DNA of 34,483 nt, from assembly GCA_034431435.1 (NCBI GenBank), contig DAOUDG010000011.1:1-34483 (forward strand). Direction: 5' to 3'. Below the pieces are notes generated by a model, which saw only the letters and a program-made list of their open reading frames with translations, made no database searches and was not told the origin of the DNA. The number at the start of each line of letters is the position of its first letter. The stretch's first letter is position 1. Source of the DNA: JAHCIE01 sp034431435 (lineage in GTDB: Bacteria > Chloroflexota > Anaerolineae > Epilineales > JAHCIE01). Positions 1 through 7,084 of this stretch are shown here, piece by piece. Both the position numbers and the translations under genes were made by a program.

Positions 1-236
1 AGCCGCGACTTGCGCCGCGCCGCGTTGTTCTTGTGGATGATGCCCTTCTCGGCGGCGGTATCCAGCGCGCTCTGCGCGTCGTGGAACGCCAGGCGGGCAG
101 CGTCCACATCCCCCGCATCGATGGCCTTGTGGGTCTTCTTGATAAACGTGCGGGCGCGAGACTCGAACCAGCGATTGCGAGCGCGGCGCCGCTCGTTCTG
201 GCGGACTTGCTTCTGGGCAGACTTCGTGTTAGCCAA
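1..236 (-). CDS. rpsT: 30S ribosomal protein S20, 3' end cut by window edge
   Basis: Small primary rRNA-binding protein of the 30S subunit. The minus-strand translation from a TTG start at 236-234 begins LANTKSAQKQVRQNERRR and continues with an Arg/Lys-rich helical pattern (SRARTFIKK, then EKGIIHKNNAARRKSR). This is the S20 family signature. About 78 residues are visible, and S20 is usually 85-90, so roughly the last ten lie beyond base 1. A good Shine-Dalgarno (GGAGG, 245-249 in plus coordinates) precedes the TTG, and no ATG in frame fits the family start. A UUG start is also used by E. coli rpsT, where it takes part in autoregulation. The gene is divergent from the ROK kinase gene. Identification is secure. 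Confidence 0.95.
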   Translation of the reverse strand, partial: MANTKSAQKQVRQNERRRARNRWFESRARTFIKKTHKAIDAGDVDAARLAFHDAQSALDTAAEKGIIHKNNAARRKSR

Positions 237-315
237 CTTCGTTTCCTCCGGCGGTCGGGGCCGCGCCATATCAATCGGGGCAGTAGACAGATAATGAGTG
301 CTGGAACGACACGAT

Positions 316-344
316 ATCTTACTCGAAAGGCGGCGCTTTGTCCA
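316..344 (-). promoter_or_regulatory. Sigma-70-type promoter for rpsT
   Basis: On the minus strand TGGACA (5/6 to consensus, 339-344) is followed after exactly 17 bases by TAAGAT (4/6, 316-321). It would start transcription about 70 bases upstream of the rpsT TTG. It is predicted by eye from spacing and consensus only. Confidence 0.55.
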
Positions 345-394
345 ATTTTACGTTTGCGCGTGGCTCACGGGTCCGCGCGTGGTTGGCCGTGCCG

Positions 395-424
395 TTGTGA
401 GACCGCCGCTGCCTGTGGTATAAT
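395..424 (+). promoter_or_regulatory. Sigma-70-type promoter for the ROK kinase gene
   Basis: TTGTGA (395-400), an 18-base spacer and a perfect TATAAT (419-424) lie about 54 bases upstream of the ATG at 478. The -10 is consensus and the -35 is 4/6. The stretch 237-477 carries this promoter and the divergent rpsT promoter, and I see no other gene in it. Confidence 0.6.
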
Positions 425-477
425 CGCCTCACTACGGCCCACGCGCCGTTCCATCCCCTGCCAGCCTGGTGAGAGCC

Positions 478-1518
478 ATGACCACACCTGTCCGCGTCTA
501 CATTGGCACCGATTTTGGCGCGACCACCTCCAAGATTGCGGGCGTTTGGGCCGACGGCGCGCCCGTCTCTACATCCCTCTTGCAGCGACCCTCCAACTCC
601 CAGGCTGGTCCCGACGCCGTGGTGAGTGGCTGGATTGAGGCCATCAGCGCCTACCTCGACCAGAGCGGCCTGGGCTGGGATCAGGTTCAAGGCGTCGGCG
701 TCGCTATTCCCGGCCCCCGCCGTAGCTACGGCGTGCTGGAGCGCGGCTCCAACCTGCCGGCCAGCTTCGAGGGCTTCGACGTCCAGACCGCATATAGCGA
801 CGCCCTGGCGGCGCGCGCGGGGCGGCCCATCCCTGTCGCGGTCGGCAACGATGGCAACATGGGCGGCGTTGCCGAGGCTCACCGCGTGCGAGGCGGGAGA
901 GACGCCAGCGTCATCCTCCTGGCTCCTGGCTCCGGTCTCGGCTGCGCCTTCATCGACGGGCACGGCCTGCCCCTCGACGGCGACACCCTGGCCGGGATGG
1001 AGGCAGGGCACATGCCTGCGCCGCTGCACCTGCTGGGCGCGCCCGCCTATCCCTGCGGCTGCGGCCGCACCTGGGGATGCTTTGAGATGTACACCGCGCT
1101 GGCCGGCCTGGCCTACCTGCTGGCCGACCGGCTAAGGGAACAGCCCGATCACCCCCTCGCCAGTTCGCCCCTCGGCCCCAAGGAGCGCGCCCTGGCCCTG
1201 CGCGGGCTGGCGCAGCAGGGCGACGAACTGGCCGTCGGCCTGTTCGACTTCCAGGCCCGCGCGCTCGGGCTGCATGTCGCCAACCTGGCCATGGCTCTCG
1301 ACCCCCAGTACGTCGTCATCGGCGGCGGCCTGATGGACCCGGAGGCGACCAGCGCCGCCTTCCGCGAGCGCTACCTGCGCACCGTCCACGAGACGGCCCT
1401 GCCCTACCTGTGGCCGATGCAGCGCGAGCGGCTGCGCATCGTGCCCGCCGCCCTCGGTGACCTGTCCCAGGCCATCGGCGCGGCCCTCATCGCCCTCTAC
1501 CAGGACCGACCACGATGA
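478..1518 (+). CDS. ROK-family sugar kinase (glucokinase/fructokinase-like)
   Basis: Cytoplasmic protein of 346 residues, the usual ROK length. The N-terminal phosphate loop reads YIGTDFGATTSKIAGV (ATP binding). The catalytic region has NDGNMGG (the ROK N-D pair), followed by the glycine-rich LLAPGSGLGCAFIDG. The ROK zinc motif is complete: AGHMP, then CGCGRTWGC with the spaced Cys residues. Near the C-terminus VVIGGGL matches the adenosine-binding segment. ROK kinases phosphorylate hexoses such as glucose, fructose, N-acetylmannosamine or allose; the exact sugar cannot be read here. No N-terminal DNA-binding helix is present, so it is a kinase rather than an NagC/XylR-type repressor. The ATG at 478 is preferred to the GTG at 469 because it aligns with family starts. 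The transaldolase-DhaLK genes follow after 298 bases in the same direction. Confidence 0.88.
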   Translation: MTTPVRVYIGTDFGATTSKIAGVWADGAPVSTSLLQRPSNSQAGPDAVVSGWIEAISAYLDQSGLGWDQVQGVGVAIPGPRRSYGVLERGSNLPASFEGFDVQTAYSDALAARAGRPIPVAVGNDGNMGGVAEAHRVRGGRDASVILLAPGSGLGCAFIDGHGLPLDGDTLAGMEAGHMPAPLHLLGAPAYPCGCGRTWGCFEMYTALAGLAYLLADRLREQPDHPLASSPLGPKERALALRGLAQQGDELAVGLFDFQARALGLHVANLAMALDPQYVVIGGGLMDPEATSAAFRERYLRTVHETALPYLWPMQRERLRIVPAALGDLSQAIGAALIALYQDRPR

Positions 1519-1537
1519 GCAGGCCGGGGTAGCAATC

Positions 1538-1586
1538 CCCGCTACACCTGGTGGTGATATCTCCACCTCACCACAGGTGTAGCGGG
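1538..1586. terminator. Long inverted repeat after the ROK gene (terminator or regulatory hairpin)
   Basis: The left arm 1538-1557 (CCCGCTACACCTG then GTGGTGA) pairs with the right arm 1568-1586 (TCACCAC then AGGTGTAGCGGG). That gives 19 base pairs with a single bulged G and a 10-base loop. It begins 19 bases after the ROK stop codon, which fits a terminator. No T-run follows, though, and the right arm abuts a perfect TATAAT at 1588, so it may instead control the next operon. Confidence 0.6.
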
Positions 1587-1587
1587 C

Positions 1588-1593
1588 TATAAT
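1588..1593 (+). promoter_or_regulatory. Putative -10 box for the transaldolase-dhaLK operon
   Basis: Perfect TATAAT directly after the inverted repeat. No recognisable -35 hexamer sits 16-18 bases upstream, where the repeat's right arm lies, so the promoter may depend on an activator or be controlled by the repeat. This would give a long leader of about 217 bases before the ATG at 1817. I see no other gene in 1519-1816. Confidence 0.4.
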
Positions 1594-1816
1594 ATCGTAG
1601 AGTGAGTTCATCGCCGAAGTCACGCTGCTGATACGTCCTGGCGCAAGGCGCGCGTGATGGTAGTCTCGTGTGCGCTCGCTCCCCAGTCACATAGCCATCC
1701 TCCATTTCCCTATCCCAATTGAGCGCAACGATGCGCAGGGAGACCCTGAGAGAACCCGATAGGCCTTGCCACGCCATCGGGAAACGTGCTTTCACGAGCT
1801 AGGAGGAATCAACCCC

Positions 1817-3040
1817 ATGCAGCGTGGTCAGCCACAATCGGACGTGTCCATCGTTGAGAAGCTTGCCAGGAGCGGGCGTGGTGTCGAAGTATGGTGGGAC
1901 TCGTCGCCACTTGTGTTTCCCAGCTGGGCGCAGAGAGTCCTGGACGAGGCGCCTGAAGAAGACCGAGCGTCCCTAAGCGTCCAGCTCAGGCGCATGTATG
2001 ACCCCGAGCACCCCGCCACGACCCTATTCAGTGGTGTCACCACCAATCCCCCTCTCTCGCTGGCCGCTATTCGCGACAATCCCACCCGCTGGCAACAATG
2101 GATCGACCATTACCTCGCCCAGCATCCACAGGCCGACACCGAGGACGTCGCCTGGAACCTCTACAAAGAGGTGGTGACCCAGGGCGCGAAGGCATTCCAG
2201 CCTCTGTTCGAGGCGTCGGGCTATCGCTTTGGGCACATCTCGGCCCAGGTGTATCCGCGCCATGTGTTCGACGAGTCGAAGATGCTGGCGCAGGCGTTAG
2301 AGCTGGCTGCGCTCGCTCCCAACGTTATGATCAAGGCGCCTGGAAGCGCCGAGGGTATCCGTATCATTCGCCAGTTGACGGCGCGCGGCATCCCGACCAA
2401 CGCGACGATGTGCTATCTCGTGTCGCAGTTCGTCGCGGTGGCGGAGGCGGTTCTGGCGGGCCTGATCGAAGCGCGGGCCAATGGCGTCGACCTGACGCGC
2501 TGGCGCTCCGTCGTCACCGACATGAGTGCGCGCTGGGAGGACGCATCGGGGTTCAAGAAGCAGGCGCAAGAGGCAGGTCTCGAACTGACGCCGGAGATGC
2601 AGCGCTATGCCAGCATCGAGGTGTTCAAGCAGGCGCATCGACTGTTCCGCCGGCGCGCCTATCCAAGCAAGATGCTTATCTGCTCGCTACGCCTCGGCCC
2701 TCTGGTCAACGGCGAGCAACGTGTCTGGCACCTGGAGCATACTGCCGGCGCAGATGCCGTGTTCACCCTCCCACCCGGCTACATAGGCCAGTTGCTCAAG
2801 GAGGTCAATCACGTCGATCTCAAGAACAGCATCTGGGATTCGACGCCGCCCGACATTCTGCGGCAACTGGAGAAGGTTCCGTACTTTACACGCGCCTTGA
2901 CACCTGATGGCTACACCCATGAGGAGTTCAACACGCTGGAGCCCTTGCTCAGCACCTTCAATGAGTTTAGCGGCGCGACCGAGAAGATGATCGGCTTTGT
3001 CCGCGACTACATGGGCGCGCGCGAGGCGACGCCCGGTTGA
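1817..3040 (+). CDS. Transaldolase-family protein, possibly aldolase-like
   Basis: Class I aldolase-fold protein of 407 residues, longer than the roughly 320 of TalB. Transaldolase landmarks occur in order: WWDSSP (Asp28 region), GVTTNPPL (73-80), GHISAQVYPR (139-148), NVMIKAPGSAEGIR with the Schiff-base Lys173, and PTNATMCY (193-200). Aligned to TalB, Glu96 (in STEVDAR) is replaced by Gln144. Gln at this position is the hallmark of fructose-6-phosphate aldolase (FSA Gln59), which splits fructose 6-phosphate into dihydroxyacetone and glyceraldehyde 3-phosphate. The second FSA marker, Tyr131, aligns roughly with a Met here, so activity is unresolved. dhaL and dhaK follow after 76 bases, and a free-dihydroxyacetone product would suit them. 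The ATG at 1817 has AGGAGG ten bases upstream. Alternatives are a true transaldolase or an enzyme for another ketose phosphate. Confidence 0.85.
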   Translation: MQRGQPQSDVSIVEKLARSGRGVEVWWDSSPLVFPSWAQRVLDEAPEEDRASLSVQLRRMYDPEHPATTLFSGVTTNPPLSLAAIRDNPTRWQQWIDHYLAQHPQADTEDVAWNLYKEVVTQGAKAFQPLFEASGYRFGHISAQVYPRHVFDESKMLAQALELAALAPNVMIKAPGSAEGIRIIRQLTARGIPTNATMCYLVSQFVAVAEAVLAGLIEARANGVDLTRWRSVVTDMSARWEDASGFKKQAQEAGLELTPEMQRYASIEVFKQAHRLFRRRAYPSKMLICSLRLGPLVNGEQRVWHLEHTAGADAVFTLPPGYIGQLLKEVNHVDLKNSIWDSTPPDILRQLEKVPYFTRALTPDGYTHEEFNTLEPLLSTFNEFSGATEKMIGFVRDYMGAREATPG

Positions 3041-3116
3041 TGCCTTCACCCGGCTGACGAACATACTGGTTACCGGTCGGGTCACCATCCCGCCAATTCA
3101 TCCTGAGGAGGCATGC

Positions 3117-3764
3117 ATGACGAGTTCGAGCATCGAGACGACAGAACGCTTGGTCCGTGTCATCGCCGACACGGTGCTGGCGAATGAAAACTACTTCTGC
3201 GAGCTAGACGGCGTCGTTGGCGACGGGGATTTCGGTTACTCGCTGGCCCGCGGCTTCGAAAAGATTCTGGAGGACTGGGACAACATCGACCGCAGTTCGC
3301 CCGGCAACTTTCTGAAGCGGGTTGGCATGATCATCCCCAGCCGCGTGGGCGGCGTGTCAGGGACGATCTGGGGCACGGCCTTCATGCGCGCGGGCATGAA
3401 TGCGGGCGCGAAGACCGACCTGACCGAGGACGACGTTATTGCCATGTTCCGTGCGGCTATCGAGGGCATCAAGAAGCGCGGCGACAGTGATCTGGGCGAC
3501 AAGACCCTGCTTGACTCGCTGGTACCGGCCGTCGATGAGCTGGAACGGGCCTTTAAGGCCGGTATGGAACCTGGCGCGGCGATTCAGTCAGCCGCCGTCG
3601 TGGCTCGCGAAAGCGCCGAAGCTACTCGCCCGATGCTTGCCAAGCGCGGGCGCGCGGCCTACACGGGCGAGCGCAGCATCGGCACCCTGGATGCGGGGGC
3701 CGTCGCTGTGGCAGTCTTGTTCGAAGCCGTAGCCAACAGCTGGCAAACCGAGGCGGTCGGCTAA
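3117..3764 (+). CDS. dhaL: Dihydroxyacetone kinase subunit L (DhaL, nucleotide-binding)
   Basis: Protein of 215 residues, the normal DhaL length, providing the ATP/ADP-Mg binding domain of a two-subunit DHA kinase. The metal-binding Asp triad is visible as D31, D36 and D38 in ELDGVVGDGDFG, matching D30/D35/D37 of E. coli DhaL. The His usual after the last Asp (GDADHG) is Phe39. Further family segments are VGGVSGTIWGTAF, GDKTLLDSLVPA and the C-terminal YTGERSIGTLDAG. GAGGAG precedes the ATG at 3117. No PTS-type DhaM is encoded nearby, so the kinase may use ATP directly. The substrate could also be another short ketose such as erythrulose. Confidence 0.92.
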   Translation: MTSSSIETTERLVRVIADTVLANENYFCELDGVVGDGDFGYSLARGFEKILEDWDNIDRSSPGNFLKRVGMIIPSRVGGVSGTIWGTAFMRAGMNAGAKTDLTEDDVIAMFRAAIEGIKKRGDSDLGDKTLLDSLVPAVDELERAFKAGMEPGAAIQSAAVVARESAEATRPMLAKRGRAAYTGERSIGTLDAGAVAVAVLFEAVANSWQTEAVG

Positions 3765-3800
3765 TTATTCTCTCTCTGACCCAGGCGAAAGGAGCCCGAG

Positions 3801-4796
3801 ATGAAGAGGTTCATGAACGATCCGAAACAATTCGTCCCCGAGATGCTCAAGGGCATCGCACTCGCTAATCCCACTACCTTGAAGTACTACCCAGAGTACA
3901 ACCTGATTATGCGGGCCGACATCCCCATTGCGGATAAGGTCTCCATCATGCAAGGTTCCGGCTCTGGGCACGAACCTGCCCACGTGATGATCGTCGGCAA
4001 GGGCATGCTCGACGCCGCCTGCCCCGGCGATGTATTCTCGGCTCCCGCCGCCGACTACGTGTACAACACCAGCAAACTGGTGGCCTCGCCCAAAGGTGTG
4101 CTACACATCATTAACAACTACACTGGCGACCGCATGTCCTTCGACATGGGCCGTGAGATGGCCGAGGCCGACGGCGTCGACATCAAGACCATCATCGTCA
4201 ACGACGATGTCGCGGTCAAGGACTCCCTCTACACCGTGGGCCGCCGGGGTGTCGCGGGCAACTTCTTCGTCATCAAGGCCGTCGGTGCGGCCGCCGAGGA
4301 GGGTGCAGGCCTGGACGAGTTGGTCTCGCTAGGCGAGCATGTGGTGTCGGTGACGCGCACAATGGGCATGGCGCTGACTGGTTGCCAGCCGCCTGCCAAG
4401 GCCGCGCCGATCTTCACCCTTGCCGAGGACGAGATGGAGATGGGCATCGGCATCCACGGCGAGCCTGGCCGCAAGCGCGTCAAGATGGAGTCGGCGAACA
4501 AGATCGTCGATGAGCTACTCGAAGCCGTCGCCTCCGACCTGCCGTACAAGTCGGGCGACGAGGTCGCGTTGATGATCAATGGTATGGGCGGCACGCCCAT
4601 CTCGGAGCTGTACCTGCTGTACGGCCATGCCCACGAGGAGCTGGCGAAGCGCGGCATCAAGGTCTGGCGGAGCTATGTAGGCGAGTACTGCACATCCCTG
4701 GAGATGGCGGGCTTCTCCCTGACGATGGTCAAGGTAGACGACAACCTCAAGAAGCTGTTCATGGCTCCCGCCGAGATCGCCGTTCGCGTCTTCTAG
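3801..4796 (+). CDS. dhaK: Dihydroxyacetone kinase subunit K (DhaK, substrate-binding)
   Basis: Protein of 331 residues that covalently binds the ketose through a hemiaminal histidine and presents it to DhaL. All three key residues of E. coli DhaK are present, shifted by one: His57 in GSGSGHEPAH, Asp110 in NYTGDRMSFDM and the covalent His219 in MGIGIHGEPG. It is the last gene of the transaldolase-dhaL-dhaK unit, 36 bases after dhaL, with an AAAGGAG ribosome-binding site. The dhaL-before-dhaK order and the absence of dhaM differ from the E. coli PTS operon dhaKLM. The expected product is dihydroxyacetone phosphate feeding glycolysis. Erythrulose kinases share the same catalytic residues and cannot be excluded. 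Confidence 0.93.
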   Translation: MKRFMNDPKQFVPEMLKGIALANPTTLKYYPEYNLIMRADIPIADKVSIMQGSGSGHEPAHVMIVGKGMLDAACPGDVFSAPAADYVYNTSKLVASPKGVLHIINNYTGDRMSFDMGREMAEADGVDIKTIIVNDDVAVKDSLYTVGRRGVAGNFFVIKAVGAAAEEGAGLDELVSLGEHVVSVTRTMGMALTGCQPPAKAAPIFTLAEDEMEMGIGIHGEPGRKRVKMESANKIVDELLEAVASDLPYKSGDEVALMINGMGGTPISELYLLYGHAHEELAKRGIKVWRSYVGEYCTSLEMAGFSLTMVKVDDNLKKLFMAPAEIAVRVF

Positions 4797-4832
4797 CCGT
4801 CGCAAGTCCGCGACTCATCCGCGTCGCCAATT

Positions 4833-4867
4833 CCGCCCACCCCGAAGCGAGGCTTCGGGGTGGGCGG
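4833..4867. terminator. Strong hairpin terminator after dhaK
   Basis: A perfect 16-bp stem (CCGCCCACCCCGAAGC with its complement) closes a three-base GAG loop, 36 bases after the dhaK stop. Only a short CTT follows, so it is a stem-dominated terminator. It separates the carbohydrate module from the next gene cluster. Confidence 0.75.
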
Positions 4868-4925
4868 CTTCATGCGGGGCGGCCTGGCGACTTGCGCTCG
4901 CCACGCCAGTGGTCTGGTAATCATG

Positions 4926-4978
4926 TTGGACACACCAGGATTCTTGGTCTAGACTCATCATGCGAGGTTCAACCTCGC
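4926..4978 (+). promoter_or_regulatory. Candidate promoter with palindromic operator upstream of the SDR gene
   Basis: TGGACA (4926-4931), an 18-base spacer and TAGACT (4950-4955) form a plausible promoter. At its expected start site lies a perfect palindrome with 8-base arms around one base: GCGAGGTT, C, AACCTCGC (4962-4978). A dimeric repressor bound there would block initiation of the SDR-led cluster. No regulator gene lies nearby. Confidence 0.45.
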
Positions 4979-5020
4979 CGAGTAGATGCATTGTTGCCGG
5001 ATAGAAGGGGTGTTGGCCAT

Positions 5021-5776
5021 ATGGCTGGTTCGGGGCGAGTCGCGGTAGTGACGGGGGCTGGCAGCGGGATCGGGCAGGCGGTGGCCCTGGCCCTGCTGGC
5101 CGACGGCTACGCGGTGGCCCTGGCGGGGCGGCGACGCGAGCCGTTGGAGGCGACGGCCGAGCAGTCGGCCGGGGGCGAGCGTGCCCTGGTCGTGCCGACC
5201 GATGTGCGCGACCCTGAGTCGGTGCGCGCCCTGTTCGCTGCCGTCAAAGCCAGCTGGGGCCGTCTTGACGTGCTGTTCAACAACGCGGGCATCGGCGCGC
5301 CGGGCGTCCCGCTCGACGAGCTGACCTTCGAGCAGTGGCGGGGCGTGGTGGACGTCAATCTGACGGGGACGTTCCTGTGCTCTCAGGCCGCCTTCAAGAT
5401 GATGAGGGAACAGACGCCTCGGGGCGGGCGCATCATCCATAATGGCTCCATCTCGGCCCATGCGCCGCGCCCCAACTCCGCGCCTTACACGGCCACCAAG
5501 CACGCCATCACCGGCCTCACCAGGTCCATTGCCCTGGACGGCCGCCCCTACGACATCGCCTGCGGCCAGATCGACATCGGCAACGCGGGCACGCCCATGA
5601 CCGCGCGCATGGCTGACGGTGTCCCCCAGGCCGACGGTACGCTGGCGCCGGAGCCGACGTTCGACGTGTACCACGTGGCCCAGGCCGTGCTGACTATGGC
5701 AAACCTGCCACTGGACGTGAACATCCCCTTCCTGACTATCATGGCCACCAGGATGCCGTACATAGGGCGCGGATGA
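5021..5776 (+). CDS. Short-chain dehydrogenase/reductase (SDR)
   Basis: NAD(P)-dependent oxidoreductase of 251 residues, classical SDR length. The nucleotide-binding motif TGAGSGIG is at the N-terminus. The structural NNAG (NNAGIGAP) and the active-site triad follow: Ser in NGSISA and Tyr/Lys in YTATK. An Arg-rich AGRRREP after the second strand suggests NADP(H). The substrate cannot be predicted. The ATG at 5021 lies just before the nucleotide-binding strand; the upstream in-frame extension to 4892 has no family similarity and overlaps the promoter and palindrome. It leads a twelve-gene co-directional run, and the next gene starts 15 bases after its stop. Confidence 0.92.
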   Translation: MAGSGRVAVVTGAGSGIGQAVALALLADGYAVALAGRRREPLEATAEQSAGGERALVVPTDVRDPESVRALFAAVKASWGRLDVLFNNAGIGAPGVPLDELTFEQWRGVVDVNLTGTFLCSQAAFKMMREQTPRGGRIIHNGSISAHAPRPNSAPYTATKHAITGLTRSIALDGRPYDIACGQIDIGNAGTPMTARMADGVPQADGTLAPEPTFDVYHVAQAVLTMANLPLDVNIPFLTIMATRMPYIGRG

Positions 5777-5791
5777 GGAGCGACTACTATC

Positions 5792-6457
5792 ATGATGAGA
5801 TTGATTAGCCTGAACATCGGCCGCGCCCAGCCCCTCGCCAACGGCAAGAAGGTCGAAATGACCGGCATCTTCAAGGACCCCGTGGCCGCGCCGCTGCGGG
5901 TGACGCGCCTTGGCCTGAGCGGCGACGCTGTGGTCGATACGAAGAACCACGGCGGCGTGGACCAGGCGGTGTACGTCTATGGCCTGCCCGATTACGCCTG
6001 GTGGTCGGCGACGCTGGGCGCGGACCTGGAACCGGGAACCTTCGGCGAGAACATGACCATCGAGGGATTGGAGAGTGCGGCCTTGAGCGTCGGCGACCGC
6101 CTGCGGGTGGGCGAGGTAGTCCTGGAGGCCACAGCGGCGCGTATTCCATGCTCGACACTGGCCGCGCGCATGGGCGACCCGACCTTCGTCAAGCGCTTCC
6201 GCCATGCCGAGCGCCCCGGCGTCTATTGCCGCGTCATCCAGGAGGGGGAGGTCAGCGTAGGTGCGGTGGTCGAGTATCTGCCCTACAGCGGCGTGACCGT
6301 CTCCATCGTCGAGATGTTCCAGGAGTGGTACAACCCACGCCAGAGCGAGGCCTCCATCCGCCGCCATCTGGCCGCACCCATCGCCAGCCGCGCGCGCATC
6401 GAGCAAGAAGAGCGCCTGGCGAAGGCGCTGGCCGAGCGCGCCGGGTCGCCTCGGTGA
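5792..6457 (+). CDS. MOSC domain protein (YiiM-like)
   Basis: Protein of 221 residues matching the MOSC (Mo-cofactor sulfurase C-terminal) family, YiiM subgroup. Landmarks are NIGRAQP at the start, RLGLSGDAVVDTKNHGGVDQAVYVY, PGTFGENMTIEGL and the conserved Cys in IPCSTLA. YiiM proteins are molybdenum-cofactor enzymes that reduce N-hydroxylated bases such as 6-N-hydroxylaminopurine. The C-terminus adds the helical YiiM-type tail (MFQEWYNP onward). GAGGAG lies 11 bases before the first ATG at 5792; 5795 is an equally possible start. It is probably co-transcribed with the SDR gene. Confidence 0.88.
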   Translation: MMRLISLNIGRAQPLANGKKVEMTGIFKDPVAAPLRVTRLGLSGDAVVDTKNHGGVDQAVYVYGLPDYAWWSATLGADLEPGTFGENMTIEGLESAALSVGDRLRVGEVVLEATAARIPCSTLAARMGDPTFVKRFRHAERPGVYCRVIQEGEVSVGAVVEYLPYSGVTVSIVEMFQEWYNPRQSEASIRRHLAAPIASRARIEQEERLAKALAERAGSPR

Positions 6458-6460
6458 CGT

Positions 6461-6488
6461 CTACCGCGCTCCACGGCCAGCGCGGTGG
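6461..6488. terminator. Weak hairpin after the MOSC gene
   Basis: ACCGCGCT (6463-6470) pairs with AGCGCGGT (6479-6486) around an eight-base loop, extendable by a G-T and a C-G pair. It begins four bases after the MOSC stop and no T-run follows. It could be a partial terminator or an mRNA-stabilising stem inside the cluster. Confidence 0.35.
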
Positions 6489-6578
6489 ACATGGCGTCGA
6501 CTGCCTGCTCGCCGGTTACGTGGGACGGTCTGCCCTGGCGTGGGGCGAGCCTCCGTCGCTGACGTGTGCGGTCGGCCC

Positions 6579-7037
6579 ATGAGCGTTACCATCGACGCCG
6601 AACGCCCCGATAGCCCCGACGCTGTGGCCCTCATCCTGGAACTCGAAGACCACCTGGCTCCGCTGTATCCCGTTGAGAGTCGCCACGGCTTCAGCGTCGA
6701 CAGGCTTGCCGCCGAAGGCGTCGCCTTCTTTGTGCTGCGCGCCGACGGCCAGGCCGCCGCCTGTGGTGGCATCCACATGGTGGGCACGGAATACGGTGAG
6801 TTGAAGCGCATGTACGTGCGGCCCGCCTTTCGCGGGCGCGGCTACGGCCGATTGCTGGTCGAGCGCCTGACCGGATACGCCCTGGCGCGGGGCGCGCCCC
6901 TGGCTCGTCTGGAGACGGGTGTCCACCAGCGGGCCGCGATTGGTCTGTACGAGGGCTGCGGCTTCTACCGCGTTCCGCCCTTCGGTCCCTATACCGACGA
7001 CCCCGTGAGTCTGTGCTACGAGAAGCGACTCGTGTAG
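6579..7037 (+). CDS. GNAT-family N-acetyltransferase
   Basis: Acetyl-CoA-dependent acetyltransferase of 152 residues. Motif A is clear (LKRMYVRPAFRGRGYGRLL), with the acetyl-CoA pyrophosphate loop RGRGYG. It is followed by the motif B segment with an Asn/Gln-type LETGVHQRAAIGLYEGCGF, in which Tyr and the ending GF are typical. The acceptor is unknown. The ATG at 6579 was chosen because the beta1-alpha1 region starts there; it has no obvious ribosome-binding site, and a GTG at 6564 or 6540 is possible. It lies 122 bases after the MOSC gene, the largest gap in this cluster. Confidence 0.85.
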   Translation: MSVTIDAERPDSPDAVALILELEDHLAPLYPVESRHGFSVDRLAAEGVAFFVLRADGQAAACGGIHMVGTEYGELKRMYVRPAFRGRGYGRLLVERLTGYALARGAPLARLETGVHQRAAIGLYEGCGFYRVPPFGPYTDDPVSLCYEKRLV

Positions 7038-7084
7038 AAGAGGAATCAGGTGAACTGGAACTGGCCGGACTTCATGGAGAGCAA

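Noticed and set aside
4958..6406. 482-residue open frame antisense to the SDR and MOSC genes
   Set aside because: It lies fully opposite two well-recognised genes, has His/Asp/Gly-rich low-complexity composition typical of GC-rich antisense frames, and shows no family motif.
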